Assembly (NCBI GenBank): GCA_932521025.1
Contig: OW051471.1
Coordinates: 2,666,001 to 2,730,000 of the forward strand
DNA from: Oscheius onirici
Taxonomy: Eukaryota > Nematoda > Chromadorea > Rhabditida > Rhabditidae
Length of the DNA: 64,000 bases
Direction: 5' to 3'
Part shown: in pieces, positions 1 to 13,000 of the stretch
Numbering within the stretch: the first letter of the stretch is position 1
How the letters are laid out: every line of letters begins with the position of its first letter
Position numbers and translations under genes: made by a program
The notes under the pieces: model-generated
Databases searched by the model: none
What the model was told of the DNA's origin: nothing
Seen by the model: the letters and a program-made list of their open reading frames with translations, nothing else

Positions 1-493
1 AAATGGACGGCGCCAAAGTGGGACGTTTTCAAAATGGTTTCGCACAAAGTGGTTTTCCGCATTTTGGGGCTGTCCCGGGGAAATCAGGCAATCGTGGCGG
101 GATCCACGACGAATTGTATTTTTGCATTTTTAGGGGGTTGACACTCATTTTTTCGATTTTTACTTGTTTTTAATCGATGTATCGTCAAAATTTACCCCTA
201 AAATAAGTGGTAGGACGCTATAATTGGTAGAAAATTGACCGAAATAGGCAAAAAAGCATTTTTTGGCCAAAAATACGTTATTTTCGTCTTTTTCCATCAT
301 TTTCCACCAAATTTGACGTTCCACCACTCATTTTAGGAGTAAAATTTGACGATAAATCGATTAAAAACATTTAGAAGTCGGAAAAATTAGCATATAACGA
401 GTAAAACCCGGAAAATCAATATTTGAGGTGTCTGAGGTTTGAATGCGCGGGCTTCTAAGAATTTTGCTATCTGGTTATAATGGGACTGTCCCT
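1..493. repeat. Palindromic TTAA-flanked MITE, copy 1 (cut by window edge)
   Basis: Right part of a roughly 450-bp, near-palindromic AT-rich element. It ends in ...ACTGTCCCT followed by TTAA (494-497). Two fuller copies lie at 3021-3465 and 51297-51751. All share inner arms with the words CCACCACTCATTTTAG and AATTTTCCACCAA in both orientations. No coding capacity. The TTAA target site suggests mobilisation by a TTAA-specific (piggyBac-like) transposase; that last step is inference. Confidence 0.8.
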
Positions 494-977
494 TTAATCC
501 AAGAGGTGAATCAACACCTTTCCGTCCCTGCACGTATAGGTTCTCGGTGAAACAAAAAGCAAACTTTTCTAGTTGTTATAAGAGATACAGTTTTAAGTAG
601 AAGAAATGTCTCACATTTCTCTTTTTAGGTTCAGGTGAAGTTGACTCCACCCGTTTTGGAAAAGGTTTTATCAGATATAATTTTTAGGACAGATTTTGCT
701 CAGGACAACCAAAGCAGAAAAGTTTGTTTGGAAATGGTTGTTTCGCCTTTGAGATTATCCTCGAATAGGCCGAAGGAACAAATTGATGAGGAATGATGTG
801 ACCGAATATTTTCAAAATGTTTGCAATGTCGCGATCATATGTATTCCAAATGTCTGATATGTTTATTCATTTTTATGTCACTGGATCGTCCAAACATCGG
901 TACCTCCCCTTACCTTGCCCATACAATTCCTCGGCAAAAAGAATAAAACCATTCACCCTCGGTAACAAAAAACTTAC

Positions 978-3900
978 CAAGTTCTTCGCGACTCTCGTCT
1001 TTTTGCCCTTTCCATTGTTCTGACTCTCGAAATGAACTCCCGTCTCTGTCCACAGTTCCAACAGCTGAGTTGGAGCTCTCAACTTGAGCCATTTGGCTAT
1101 CTAAAATTAGGTTCTTTCCCCAAAAATTTCAAAATGCCCGCCTTGGCAAAAAAGATGAAAGCTATCAGTGGCGGGACCGGCTTCGAATACATTTTTTGAA
1201 GATGTACGTTCAAAATAAAGGCTGTAAATAGCGTTCCGATAAAAATAATCAGTATAATTGAGAGGTAGAAGAGACCTGAAAAGTTTTTTTGTCGAAAAAT
1301 AAAGTGAAAACTGACCAAAAAGAGGAACATAGTCACTTGTCGTGGGCATCTGTTCCGAGACCATCATCATCAAAATGGACATGGCCAGAAGAGAATCGAT
1401 TCCTAGAGAGAGTTTTTCTCTTCTGAAAAGGGGATTTGGTAAAAAAATTGAGCCAGAAAGACCTTTCGGAGCTGGTAGAGGCGGCTGTAAAGAAGCCGGT
1501 AACTGCTACCATTGTGATAACGGAGGTGGGAATTACTAGATTGACAATGTAGTAGAGGGGCTTTCTTCTGAAAGAGAAGTGTTAGGGTTATCGGGAAAGT
1601 GGAAGATGAAAGTCTTTGGAAACTGGAACTCATATGTTCAGAGTGAAAAAAAATAAAACAGGTTCTTTTCCGAAGATAAACGCTTACGAACTAATTCAGA
1701 TAACCCTATTTTCTATTTTCACGTTCCGGATGAAACAAAAGCTGCTTCAATGGCACCAAACTTTTTGCCATGAATAGGATAGAATTCAGGATATCCGGTA
1801 AGAGTTCGCCTCAAATGGACCGTTGTTTTTATTCAGTTTTGAGCGAATATGGAACAATATCTTTTTTGTGGAAACCTTGAAACAGTCAAATTTACTCTAC
1901 CGATAAATGACTTGAATATCCTACTCAAAGTTTCTAACCTGACCACCAAATTAGCTTCGAGCAGGACCCACGGCTCTGGGCAGCAGACGAATTTTTCCTC
2001 GATTCTTTCAATGTGGAAGCTGACGACGACCCATTCCTCGTTTGTGATAAAGTTGTCCAAATTGACGAAGTCAAATTCGGCATAGTAGTCGATGTCACTT
2101 TTGGAAGAGGTCCAAGAACTGATGGTCAATTTGCAGGTCTGCTGGTCGTAGGGGAAGAATCTGAAATGGTTTCTTTTGTTTACAGCAATTCACGAATGTG
2201 AACGATCGGGGAAATCAGAAGCTCCTTCTATATATATAGAAAAGTTGAAATACAAAAAAGGCTGTTTGATATGGGCCAAGTGATATAGGCCTAGTAGGCA
2301 AGTTTTTGAAGAAGTTCATGTTTTCGTATTTTTTTTACCTCAACCGCCGTCCGATTATCAATGTTTCAAAATCATTCGCGTTCTATTACCATAGTTGAAA
2401 CATATTGTTTTTCAAGTTGTAAGTCGTAAAGTCCTGGATGAAAAAGGATCAGTATGCCGTTTTTCAACTGTTTAGGAAAAAGCTGTTTTCAAATTCTAGA
2501 AGTGTAGTAAAATGTGACATTTTGTTTCAGAGAACTGTATAAAAGAAGAATTGTTTCCGTAGGAGTAATATCTTGAATGCGAGCTTCAAAAGTAAGTGAC
2601 TTTTTCGTATTGTTGAATGCTTACCTGATATCCAGAAGACAACTCGTCCTGTAGAGAGCCGGATACATGAACTTGATTTCGGCTCCTCGCTCTCCCTTCC
2701 AATAATTTGTCGAGATTACAACGTTGATGTAGCGTTCCGTCTCCTCGCGGTTCATTACCACACTGAAAAATTAGTTTTTCTTTTTTTCACAACTACTAAG
2801 ATCCCAATGACTGCTCGAACTTTCAGTTTTCAGGGCGAACAAGTTTTTATCTCATCTAGACGTTTCTATTTTGGGTTTGTAACCGAACTTTTTTTCCTCA
2901 AACATTGTCACACGATTTTCAAGTCTGTTATTCACTTTTCCAACAATAAAACACAAAACGTTTCTCCAGTAGCTCAGTTTATGAGATTCATTCCTGGCGT
3001 ATGACACTTTTCCTGTTTAAAGGGACACTGACATTATAACTGATAGGAACTATCTGGGAAACCCGCGCATTCAAACCTCAAACACCTCAAATATTGCGTT
3101 TTACTCGTTTTGTGCTCATTTTTTCACTTTCTACTTGTTTTTACTCGATTTGTCGTCAAAATTGACCCCTAAAATGAGTGGTAAAACGTCAAAATTGGTG
3201 GAAAATTGAACGAAATAGATAAAAAAGCACTTTTTGGCCTAAAATACGTTATTTCCGTCTATTTCCGTCAATTTTCCACCAATTTTGACGTTCCACCACT
3301 CATTTTAGGGTAATTTTTGACGCGAAATCAATTAGAAACAAGTAAAAATCGCAAAAATGAGTGTAAACCCCCTAAAAATACAAAAATACAAGTTTGTCGT
3401 GGGTCCCGCCAAGCAGTTGCCTGATTTCCACTGCTCACACGTTCACACACAATGTCAGTGTCCCTTTAATTGTTTCTAAACAGCCTTACCTATTATAAAT
3501 GTACGTATCCGGAAGCCAGATGGAATCGAAAGGAAGAATGGTCGTGTTGATCATCCCATAGTTATGCGGGTCCCAGCCAAGGAAGTCGTCTACCCATTTT
3601 TGTATGACCCATACATTCAGGTCAACGTTTTGCTGCTTCTCGTTCTGAAAATGTTGGTATTGTTGATTACTGAATTTCTCAAAAAGTCTGGCAAAAAAAT
3701 TGGCTTGAAATAAATTATATCGGGTAAATTGGGGACAGTTGCTTACTGAATGGCAAAGTATACGACAATTGAGATACTATGAGTAAATGTATTACATTCA
3801 AATTCAGTGAAACAAACTGAGAATTCCTTCGAATCTGAACTATTGATGGTTTTTTTACGAGCTAAAATAATCTTTTAATGAAATAATCGAGTCAAAAACT

Positions 3901-6350
3901 GTTACCAGTTTCTGGAAGGTTTAGGAATCACAGGGAGCCAGGAACAAATTCATTTGGATTGCGATTCGCGAGGATACAATGCACTGAAAAGCAAGATGAG
4001 CACAGTATAAATCAATTCAGTCAAACAAAAAGAAAAGTAGAAACGTTGCGAGCAAGATAAAAAGAACTTTTTTAGCCTATAAAAATCTAAACTATCTAAA
4101 GCGCAATGGTGTCTGTGGTGGACTGTTTGGATGTTTGTCTATTTCTCCGGGACCTCAAATTTTGGTGTATTATTAATAGTCGCCGTCTTCACCCAGATGA
4201 CCCGGGTTCGATTCCTCTCCTCGCCAAATATTTTTGCTAAATTGTTTTGAATAGGAAAAAGAGTCACGGTCACCGGTATGGGATTTGAAGAGACCGGTTG
4301 ATCTGTATAAGACCAGAGAGGGATCGGATAGCCAGAAAATAGGAAAATTCGTATCGATTCTTTAGGAGAGGATGAGAACCCTGGGAAAGAATGAAAAGGG
4401 TCCGATTGATTGGGGAAGCGATCAGAAGTATAGAAGAAAACACAAGTCAAAAAAGCTGCCGACAGGCGGTGAAGCCGGCTGGTGTCCATATTATTTTGCT
4501 TCAGCTTTGTCCTATAGTATTCCCTTCGCCAAGTTTTGTAATTCAGGCGAGGGGATTCAATTGGTCTCTGTTTCAAAAAAAACTCACAATAGCCAAGATC
4601 TGATAGAGACTCATGCTGAAAGAGACACTCGTCGGTCTTGTATGATTGATGACCGGTCTGACTCTGTTATCGTACCTAAAGCTGAAAAGTTGGTTTTCAC
4701 ACTATAATCTAACTTCTAAACTAAAAAAAAACAGTCTAAAAGCCCACCTCCGTTGATCCATTAAATCTTTGGCCAGACGAATATGAGGCAAGAATTCGCC
4801 ACGTTCATCTACCAGAGCCTCTTCTGCAAGTTGTTTTTGCATTTTCCAAGATTTTTTCAATAATTGATATTTTATGGATTGGGATTAGAAATACGTAAGC
4901 TTTAGAAAAACAAATAGGGCAACAGGCCAGTCTGGCTTGGGCTAACTGGCTGCTGCCCAACCAGCGTTTCGACCATGTACTCCCCCACATGGTAATTTTT
5001 TTGAGCTCAAATTTGATTTTTTGAGAAAACTATCGATCCAATCGACCTGATAATTAAGGAGTAATATTTAGCCCAGTAAAATGTTACTGTTAAAAAACAA
5101 AAAAATTTCCTCTCGGCGGACTCGAACTCTGGTCGCTCCAGCGTGGTTAATGCACAGGCACTGCGCCATTTTGTCGAAAAATGGAAAGTCGTTGGGTCGA
5201 ATAAAGAGTAAAAGAGTAGAAAGAAAAAGTCGAATAAAGAGTAAAAGAGTAGAAAGAGTAAAATACGTTTTTCAAAAAAAGAAAGATGCGTCTCGATGAG
5301 CCGAATTTTTTTGTAGTTGACCATTTTTTTGTATCTCCTAACCTCAAAAAGTTATCGCGAAAATACGTTTTTGGTCCGATTTTCAAAGCTACCGTAACCC
5401 TTGATCCCAAAATCCAAAGTGTCCCAAAAGCTCTCAATAATTTTTTTTCGATTTCTATTACCCCCAGCAACAATCCCAGACCGATCCGATCAATTTGAAG
5501 GGTAGCTGTAGTACTACGGGACACGACTTCTGACGCGCCCTAATATTAACAGTTATGCTAGACACCAGTATTGAGAAACTAACTATTTTTTATGTTTCAA
5601 AGATGACATATCGTTCAAGTATTGATGAATAGGTGATAAAGGGTTCAAATGTGTTTCAAACAGTTTATTGGCAAGAAGAGAGACCGAAATGACTTTCAAA
5701 TTCGTGAGCCTGGTACAAGTTCACAGAGGGAAGAAAACATTTTTTATGTTTCAAGAATTTTTCATATTCCGAGTATTTTTTTTTAGAAGAAGTATGCTGT
5801 TCTCCACTTTGCCACATTCCTCATTTATGTTTCAGCATTTGGTAAAGAGTACAACATTTTTTTATAACTCTGATATGCCGAACAGCCATGGACCGACAAT
5901 CAGCTTTCTGAATTGGGAACAGGAAAAAAGTGAAGATTTTTAGATAAAGATTGCAAATATTTCATTGGAACAATTGCTGAATCCAAGACAAGCTCTAATG
6001 TGAAAGCATCCTCCGACTATGTTTGGTTCATAGCTCGTGGCTTTTAGGAAAATAAATTGCAAGAATTCGGAATCGTTTTGCATCTGACAATTTCCAGCCT
6101 ACGAATTTCGAAAAATGTTTCTGAAAAGAAGCTTTATGTTTCCATTAGAACAAAGGTATAGCTTTTTTTTGAGTAGAAGACAGTATGCCTTGGTTTCTTT
6201 GCTCGAAACCTACGAAGGGCGTTACAAAACGTCAACTCATCACAAAATCAACTGCTTAGAGTTTTTACAAGAAAAAAAAATGAAAGAAAACAACTCACTG
6301 CCTGCCTCGACTAGAACCAGAATGGCGACCAGACCGCAAACGAAGTACAT
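978..6350 (-). CDS. Nicotinic acetylcholine receptor subunit, DEG-3 group, alpha type (3' end outside window)
   Basis: Cys-loop ligand-gated cation channel subunit of the plasma membrane. Exons on the minus strand: 6350-6299 (signal peptide, MYFVCGLVAILVLVEAG), 4823-about 4747, 3644-3490, 2762-2625, 2160-1939, 1567-1463, 1422-1316, 1275-1142, 1100-978. Seen: the 13-residue Cys-loop (C, LLDIRFFPYDQQT, C) across exons 2762/2160; vicinal CCPEPW in loop C, which marks an alpha-type subunit; M1 RKPLYYIVNLVIPTSVITMV; M2 REKLSLGIDSLLAMSILMMM followed by VSEQMPTTSDYVPLFG; M3 ending FILNVHLQKMYSKPVPPL. The M2-M3 wording is what I know from the nematode DEG-3/DES-2/ACR group. M4 is not visible and should lie left of position 1. 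The start is chosen because the ATG follows TTTTCAG-GATA, a likely trans-splice acceptor. The join between the second and third listed exons does not keep frame; an exon near 3983-3930 (reading IVSSRIAIQMNLFLAP) probably lies there. The intron after 1142 has a GC donor (AAG|GCGGGC). Confidence 0.9.
3021..3465. repeat. Palindromic TTAA-flanked MITE, copy 2 (whole)
   Basis: Element with ends AGGGACACTGACATT and AATGTCAGTGTCCCT, flanked by TTAA at 3017-3020 and 3466-3469. The two halves are inverted copies of each other around about 3240. It sits in a receptor-gene intron. Same family as 1-493 and 51297-51751. Confidence 0.9.
4090..4460 (+). repeat. tRNA-derived SINE, family B
   Basis: The head (about 4150-4220) carries a B-box GGGTTCGATTCC after an anticodon-like CTTCACC, resembling tRNA-Glu. 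The tail contains AAATATTTTTGCTAAATTG and further shared blocks. Other copies: 37083-37190 (+, partial) and 48785-49190 (-), with a tail fragment near 63775-63845. Inserted in a receptor-gene intron. The tRNA-Glu parentage is inferred from the loop only. Confidence 0.7.
4985..5175 (-). repeat. tRNA-derived SINE, family A
   Basis: On the minus strand a tRNA-like head (CACGCTGGAGCGACCAG then GTTCGAGTCCGCC, an RNA polymerase III B-box) runs into a tail with TTTTTAACAGTA, TACTGGGCTAAATAT and a final AAAAAATCAAATTTGAGCTC. The same head and tail recur at 55645-55865 on the plus strand. Two copies sharing the same head-tail junction support a true SINE rather than a chance tRNA pseudogene. Confidence 0.7.
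5196..5258. repeat. 33-bp tandem duplication
   Basis: The purine-rich unit starting GTCGAATAAAGAGTAAAAGA is present twice, with starts at 5196 and 5229. Lies just beside the SINE at 4985-5175. Confidence 0.7.
5593..5834 (+). promoter_or_regulatory. Four same-strand TGTTTCA motifs (candidate piRNA promoters)
   Basis: TGTTTCA occurs at 5593-5599, 5652-5658, 5747-5753 and 5828-5834, all on the plus strand, inside a receptor-gene intron and opposite to the host gene. In Caenorhabditis the type-I piRNA promoter is centred on CTGTTTCA, with the 21U RNA starting about 40 nt downstream at a T. The motif matches are seen; promoter function is inference. Confidence 0.45.
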
Positions 6351-9300
6351 TATCCTGAAAATAGTTTCATAGTATTCTTGAAAGATTAAAAAATAAGATG
6401 GAAATTTAACAGCCAATGTATATCGGTTTCACATTTTCGTTAGTTTTCCAAAGAAAGCCTGAAGAAAAAGGTCTTCAGAACTCTATTCCTACCAGATCAA
6501 CAATTTTCCCTGGAACTGACTCCTTTTTCTGGCAACAACAAACCGAACGAGGGGGAAATGAGGACGCTCCTTGTTGCGTTAATTCGAATGAATTGTGCTC
6601 CGTCCCAAAAGGTGCAATCGTGTGAAATGGCGGCAATCAGACTGAGTGCGAAAACGTTTTGGGGAGCTATGTTCAATCGAACGGAATGTCGGAAAGGAAA
6701 CCATTAGAGGAAATGGGAGAGAAAGAGTCTTTCTTTTTCAATTTTTGTGGCTTGAACTAATTGGAAAGGGTAGAGTACTTTTGGAGTACTAGAAAATGAG
6801 GGTAGTTTTGAGAGGAGCAGTTGTGCACCGGAAGGAGGTAGTTTAGGGAGAGAAAGCAAAGAACTTTTGAATGTTTTTGTTTCAATATTCCCAAAGAAGA
6901 AGTGAAAAGAAACAAGCAATCTTCTCCTATAGATTGACTGAAACAAAGTGAAAAATTGTCTCCTTCAGAACTGACAAGTGAAAAGCTGTCACTTTTCCAA
7001 GTCAGCGGTAAAGGGAAAGTGTGGAAGAGGCTACACACTGAGATTTCACGGCAACTGTCTCTCTATAGAGGAACTGAAACAAAAAGAACATATAGAATCG
7101 AGAAATTTTTTTTGTTTCAGTCTTTCAGCATAGCAATGCAATTTTTCCCTAACGCACTTCTTTTGATTGATGGACTTCCTGATAGCAAAAAAACCCCAGA
7201 AAAATACAGAGTCGTTACTGTTCCAATAGCTACAGTTAGATTGCAATCGACTGCAAAAGTTTGTTTGATTTCGAACAAGAACAGTTGTCTATATAAAGAA
7301 GGCTCGAAACACAAAAAAGTATTCGGGAATCAAAAGATGAAATTTTAGCGTTATTGACCTCTGGTAACAAGGCCTTATATGGAGCAATGAATGTTTTTGG
7401 ATAAAACAGCATTTCTGCCCTAACATATGCAACGCAAGCGACACCCATAGCTTCGGGTGCGTTTATTTCTAACAAATTGAGCCAGATTTTCGATTTTTTA
7501 TGTTTTACAGTTACTTAGATTTCCGAAATTCTAGTCTTTCTTGTTCAAACGAGTCCCTGTTTTGATTGGCAAGCCTCTCCTCACCCAAACTTCAACAAAC
7601 GAACAACAACAAGTTCTCTGAACTTCGAAAAACAGGAAATTGGGGTAGTACAATTAAAACTCATCTTCGAAGAGAAAGGTTCTAGGACGTGGTCGTAATG
7701 AGGGCCGTTTCCTGAATTAGCTAAGGACCCTCATTTCCAGTTAGGGGAAAAGGAGAGCTAAGACAATTGATATCCCACATGGGCTTGAGCGAATTGACAC
7801 AAAAACGCCAAATTTCAAATGCATAAAGCTGGCAGAGGAGAATGACTCAAGGCTGGGGAGAGCGGACACACCTGTTGTTGGGATTGGGTTTATGGGGATT
7901 TGAAAATTTGAAGAACGATATGAACGTGGAGTAGTTCAGAGCAAGGAGACACAATGTATTTTTGATGGAACTTTTTCAAGTTTTGAAGCTCCTAAGCAGA
8001 AGATTTTCAAAAAATCAGTGCTGATCATTTCGTCATCTGATTAGGATCACAAACAATTTCGCTCTTTAGACCCGTGCACTTAGGCTTACCCATCATTCTA
8101 ATACAGTTTGTATCAGAATGATGGGTGTATGACCCTTGGATGAAACATTTGACACTACGTGTATTTGGAGAGAAAAATAGCAATCCGTAGCACTAAACTT
8201 TCAATTTTTCCCTTTTCTAGGCAAGAGGAGGAAACAATGGTGTGAAGCATGAAAACGCGGCGTGAAAAACAGCCAGAATGCTCTTTTGTCAAAGTAAGGC
8301 GACCTGCTTTGCGCCCCCAACGACTAATGTTATTTCGACGACCGCGGGGTTCTGGAGAAAAAGGGATACATGTGGTGGAAAGTAGCATTTTATTGATGTA
8401 GTAGGATCAAATGGCTGCTTTATCTATGTAAAGAATGAGGATTTCACTGTTTCAAAGCTGGCATAAGATTATTCGGTAATAGTTCTTCAACCAGTCACTA
8501 TTCTTTGCACTGGAGTAAGAAACCAAATTTTCAAAACAAGTTGATTTTCTGGATTGATGCGCTCTGTCGTAGCCTTTTTTGAGAAAAGCTTTGTGGCCAA
8601 GGAAATCACCAAAAGAAGACTCTGAAAAACTGAAGCTCCCGGGTTATAAATATTTGAACAAGACAGTACGCACCAAATTGATAGAAAACCATTTTTTCGA
8701 ACATACACAACGTTTGAAACAGAAAGCTTCGCGGTACTAATGAAGATGCCTGTTTTCCACAATTAGTGGTCGGAAATCTATTTTATCTCGCTCTAGTGAG
8801 CGCGTATGGCTTTCTCTCTGAAAAATAATTTGCGTTTCACGAAATGTTCTAATATCTACAGTTTTCATGAATTCATTGAGCAGCAAAGATGGCTTTTCAA
8901 ACTACTGACATTTTCTGTGTTTCACTTGTTCTTCTATACCATTCTGTGCCTAGGATTTTCAGTAACATCATATCAAAGTGAATCCAACCGAACTTGTGGC
9001 TTTCTAAAACTTTTTTATAGCTCGAGCATGGTTCGTCATCAAAGATAGTTCTTTTGGCGCGCTGTTTACAGAAAACCCTGCACCTACTGATGATGCCAGG
9101 GACAAGGTTGAGTTCTGAGCCTTTCGTTCACGAATCATTTTGCAGATGCTTTTTTTCCTTTTATGGAATTGCTAAAACATGAGTAGTTTCACAAGGCTAC
9201 AGCACATTTTTTGGATCGTTTGTTGTCTGAAAGCGACATTTTAGACGAGCAAGAGTAATTTTTCAAGTAATTTACGTCAGGGATGTACACCACAGATCCA

Positions 9301-10068
9301 CTTCATAAACAGTCTTCTCATACACGTGCACAGTGAAACAAACCTGGAAGTTCGTCTTTTTTCTCGTTTTCATATTTTGCTATTTTGCCTCATTTTCGCT
9401 CCCAAATCCCACATTTTCTAAATCAAAATGTTAAGATTCAATTGTGCTCGCATCTTGAGACTATACCGACTCTTCAAAGTTTACTCTCTGTTAGAAATTT
9501 GCATTATTTTCCCTCCAACGCAGATCAGTCATGTCTCAGCACCATGACAGTTTTCATACTTTCAGTTCTTTGCATTTTGTTCAGCGAAAAAAAGAAGCAG
9601 AAATACTGTTTCTAGAAAGGAAAGGACATACCCGCTTTCAATGAAACAGAAAATCTGATTCTCTTTCCATTTATTTTGGTTTGCGAAACATTGCTCCCAT
9701 AGATGTTTTCAACGAAACTAAATTTTCTAAACTAGCTCCCATTTACCGGGTCTCCAGGGATTATATCTTTTTTGTTTAAAAAACAGATGTCGTTTTCATA
9801 TCATAAATTCCCTTTCACTAATGGTTGAAACCAATTCTCCGATCTTGACCTTTGCTCAAAGAAGTCGAAACGATAACTTTTTCGAAGTCCCATTTTTATG
9901 CTTTTTCTATTTTACTGGACTGTTGCACAACCATTTTAAAAACAGCCTCCCCATAAACGTATTTCTTGAAGCATAGTAAAAACTTATACGCTGTTCACCT
10001 TTTGCCTGATCTCTGACGCCGTTTTTATTCGTCTTATTGCTCTCAAAATCACAGCTTTTCCAGACCAG
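6351..10068. other. 3.7-kb divergent intergenic region
   Basis: Upstream of both the receptor gene (minus) and the eor-1-like gene (plus), so it should hold both promoters. No convincing exon was found. It contains several TGTTTCA-core motifs, including full CTGTTTCA at 8447-8454 (+), 8715-8722 (-) and 9642-9649 (-). A short inverted pair, GCTTACCCATCATTCTAATA and its reverse complement, lies near 8084-8128. Confidence 0.6.
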
Positions 10069-13000
10069 ATGGCCAAAGCCACACTGCTCGCTGTGAGCAG
10101 CGATAACTCTGGCCTGAACCCGATGTCTTTCACGGATCAGTACAGCGGTCTAGGTATGTTTTTAACCATTCTTTTTAGTACTTTTTCACACTTTTCAGTT
10201 CTAGAAAGACTCCGATACCAACGAGAGACTGGCAGATTTTGTGATGTGGCCATCTTTGTCCAGGGAAAACAGTTCACAGCACACCGGAATGTTCTGGCCT
10301 CATGCAGTCCCTACTTTGACTCGATTCTGCAGTCGAGTAAGATCACTAAAGAGAAGGTGGGAGCTTTTTATATTACGGAAAAACGGGAATGCAAAATGAA
10401 AGGGATCCTAATACAGTTCATGTAACAAAATTTTGTTCTAGAAAAATATCTTGATGAACAGTTTTGTGAAGACACATATTATTTTTTTTGTCGCGATTTT
10501 TGTCCTTTTGTTGACAGGCCTGCCAGACTAGAAAGTGTGGTTCGGTATCACTATTACGGCGAATTACTGCAAAACAGTAGGGGAGCAAAGAAAAATTTTA
10601 GAATGAACTGACGAAAAGGCTCTGTCCCTCTTCCCGTGGTTTTAGAAAAGGTAGCCATAGATTTACGATTGTCATTTCAACGGAGAGTAGCGAAAGCAAA
10701 AGTGCGTTTTAGGAAACAAAAAACTAATGCGATTTCCGAGACTCCATTGTATTTCATATTCTTATAAGAACAAGACCACAGATTTTTCTTCATACTGGGC
10801 AAAGCCTTTGTCGTGTTCGCTAGTCCAAACATAATACAGTGGTCCACGAAGTCTAATATGATTTAAAGCGAGCCTCCCCCGCTTGCTGATTAGCACCGTG
10901 TATTAGCTGATTAGCGAAGCTCATGTACGTCGCCGTAGATCGGCGCAGCCTCCGCTGACTGGCCTAGTGGATAACATTATCGACTGTAAAACATATGACC
11001 AGGGGTTCGATTCCCACATGCCTATAATGTTTTTTTGCATTTCTTTGGGATACTCACGGATGTTTATCTTTCGGCATCCGTCTATGAAACGGAGATTGGG
11101 TACATAAATTGGCTTCAGAATCATTATCGAATGCACAGACGTTTACTGTCTAATTCGCTACTTCGTTAATATGTTTTATAAAACGTGTAAACGAATAAGC
11201 AAAAGGCAATTACCGTGCCAAAGTGCTGAACCCAGTACTTCAAAAATAGTAAACCACGCAGAGTACCACTACACCATTGAATCAGGAGTCGAAGAATTTG
11301 CGCGCGCAAATTCAAAAGGGTAGCGGGGGAGGCTCGCTTTAATGAAACAATAAATTGAAGACCCAAATTGATGGAAATCTTCTAACAAGATTGTAAGATT
11401 TCTCAGGGTTTTTATAAGTAAACGGCGAAACAGTAAAAAGGAACCTGAACGGCTCAAAATGACAAAAACTTTGCATCTTTGCAGGTCGTGGTCAGCTGTC
11501 CTTCCCCAGCCGCTTTCGAACTTCTCATCAATTACATTTACAGTGGCGGCGTGGTCGTCGACAGGTCAAATGTTTCAGATCTTCTACATCTAGCCAACAA
11601 TTTTTTGGTCAGTAATTGTCCATCTGACAAGAGAAGCTTGTCAGGTCAAGGTGGCGTTTGAGGTCGAGTATAGTGTCATTCGATAGCCCATGGCAAGCAG
11701 ATTCCGGGTTATATTCTCAAATTTGCCAAACACCTTCCTAAACCGAGTTATGGACGATTTAAAAACGGTCACACCGTAGCCTGAAATATCTCGCGCGGGA
11801 TCTGAACTCGAAAATATGGCAGCGTGGCCCAGTGGTGAGTGGTCCAGTCTCATGATCATTTGGTCATGGGTTCGATTCATTTTCCTTTCTTTCGCTTATT
11901 TATATTTTTTACCCCTGTCAAACAAACTTTATAAACCAACTTGTAAACCCATCTAGAGGCTCCACTTATCGAATTTGTCATTCTAACTTCACTATGAGTG
12001 ATTCAGAAGATACCTAAACCAATTGTACATCACTTTCTGATTTTGAAATTTTTTTTGATGATCACAGAGTCGGAATTAGGGTAGAAAAAAAATTTCTCTC
12101 CACAAGTCTCCTGGTGAAAAGTCGAAAGATAAAAAACAAAAACGAAAGAAAGGAAAAGGAAACGAACCCATGACCAAAAGATCATGAGACTGGACCACTC
12201 ACCACTGGGCCACGCTGCCATATTTTCAAGTTCTGATCCCGCGCGAGATATTTCAGGCTACGGTGTGACCGTTTTTAAATCGTCCATAACTCGGTTTAGG
12301 AAGGTGTTAGGCAAATTTGAGAATATAACCCGGAATCTGCTTGCCATGGGCTATCGAATGACACTATACTCGACCTCAAACGCCACCTTGACCTGACAAG
12401 CTTCCCTTGTGAGTAAACTGGAAAGAAGAATTCAGGTAACAAAGTTGAAAAACTACTGTGCCGAATATCTGAATCGGTATCTAGACGCCGCTAACTGCTT
12501 GTCAGTCAAAGCTCTGGCCAAGAGGTACAACATTCCTTCGCTTCATAAGGTTAGCTGTTTTCTAGTTTTTTTATTGTCAAAAACTCCGACGTTCGAACTT
12601 TTATTTCGGTCCAATGATGCCCCGAAATTGTCATCTAGAAGTTGTTCGAACGCTAAAAAAGTGGAGCGGACAAACAAACATTTTTAAAGCCTAACAATAA
12701 GAAACTTCAAGAGAATCGTGCAAGTTTTCTCCAGTTCACTCAGAAAGCTTATTTGTACGAATACATGGTGAAAAGGAAGTACTGCTGTTATGTAACGCTG
12801 AACCTATAGACAGCAGTTGAAGCAAATGAGAATTGAGTGAATATAAACCACGTGTGGTGTTCACAACATGTTCCACAAAAACTGGCTTCTCAAAATGCTA
12901 GTAGTCGAAACAAAAAGGAAATGTCACAGTATGCGTCCGACATTAAAAAAAAATGCTGCATCTGCCGCTTGCCGCTTGACTATTTTTGTTACTACAGGGT

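Noticed and set aside
4639-4707. Coding exon of the receptor within the SINE region
   Set aside because: The open frame at 4372-4707 follows SINE tail sequence and shows no receptor motif.
11641-12396. Two matching proteins on opposite strands in the eor-1-like intron
   Set aside because: They are the two arms of one palindrome; the frame overlaps tRNA-like boxes and has no other support.
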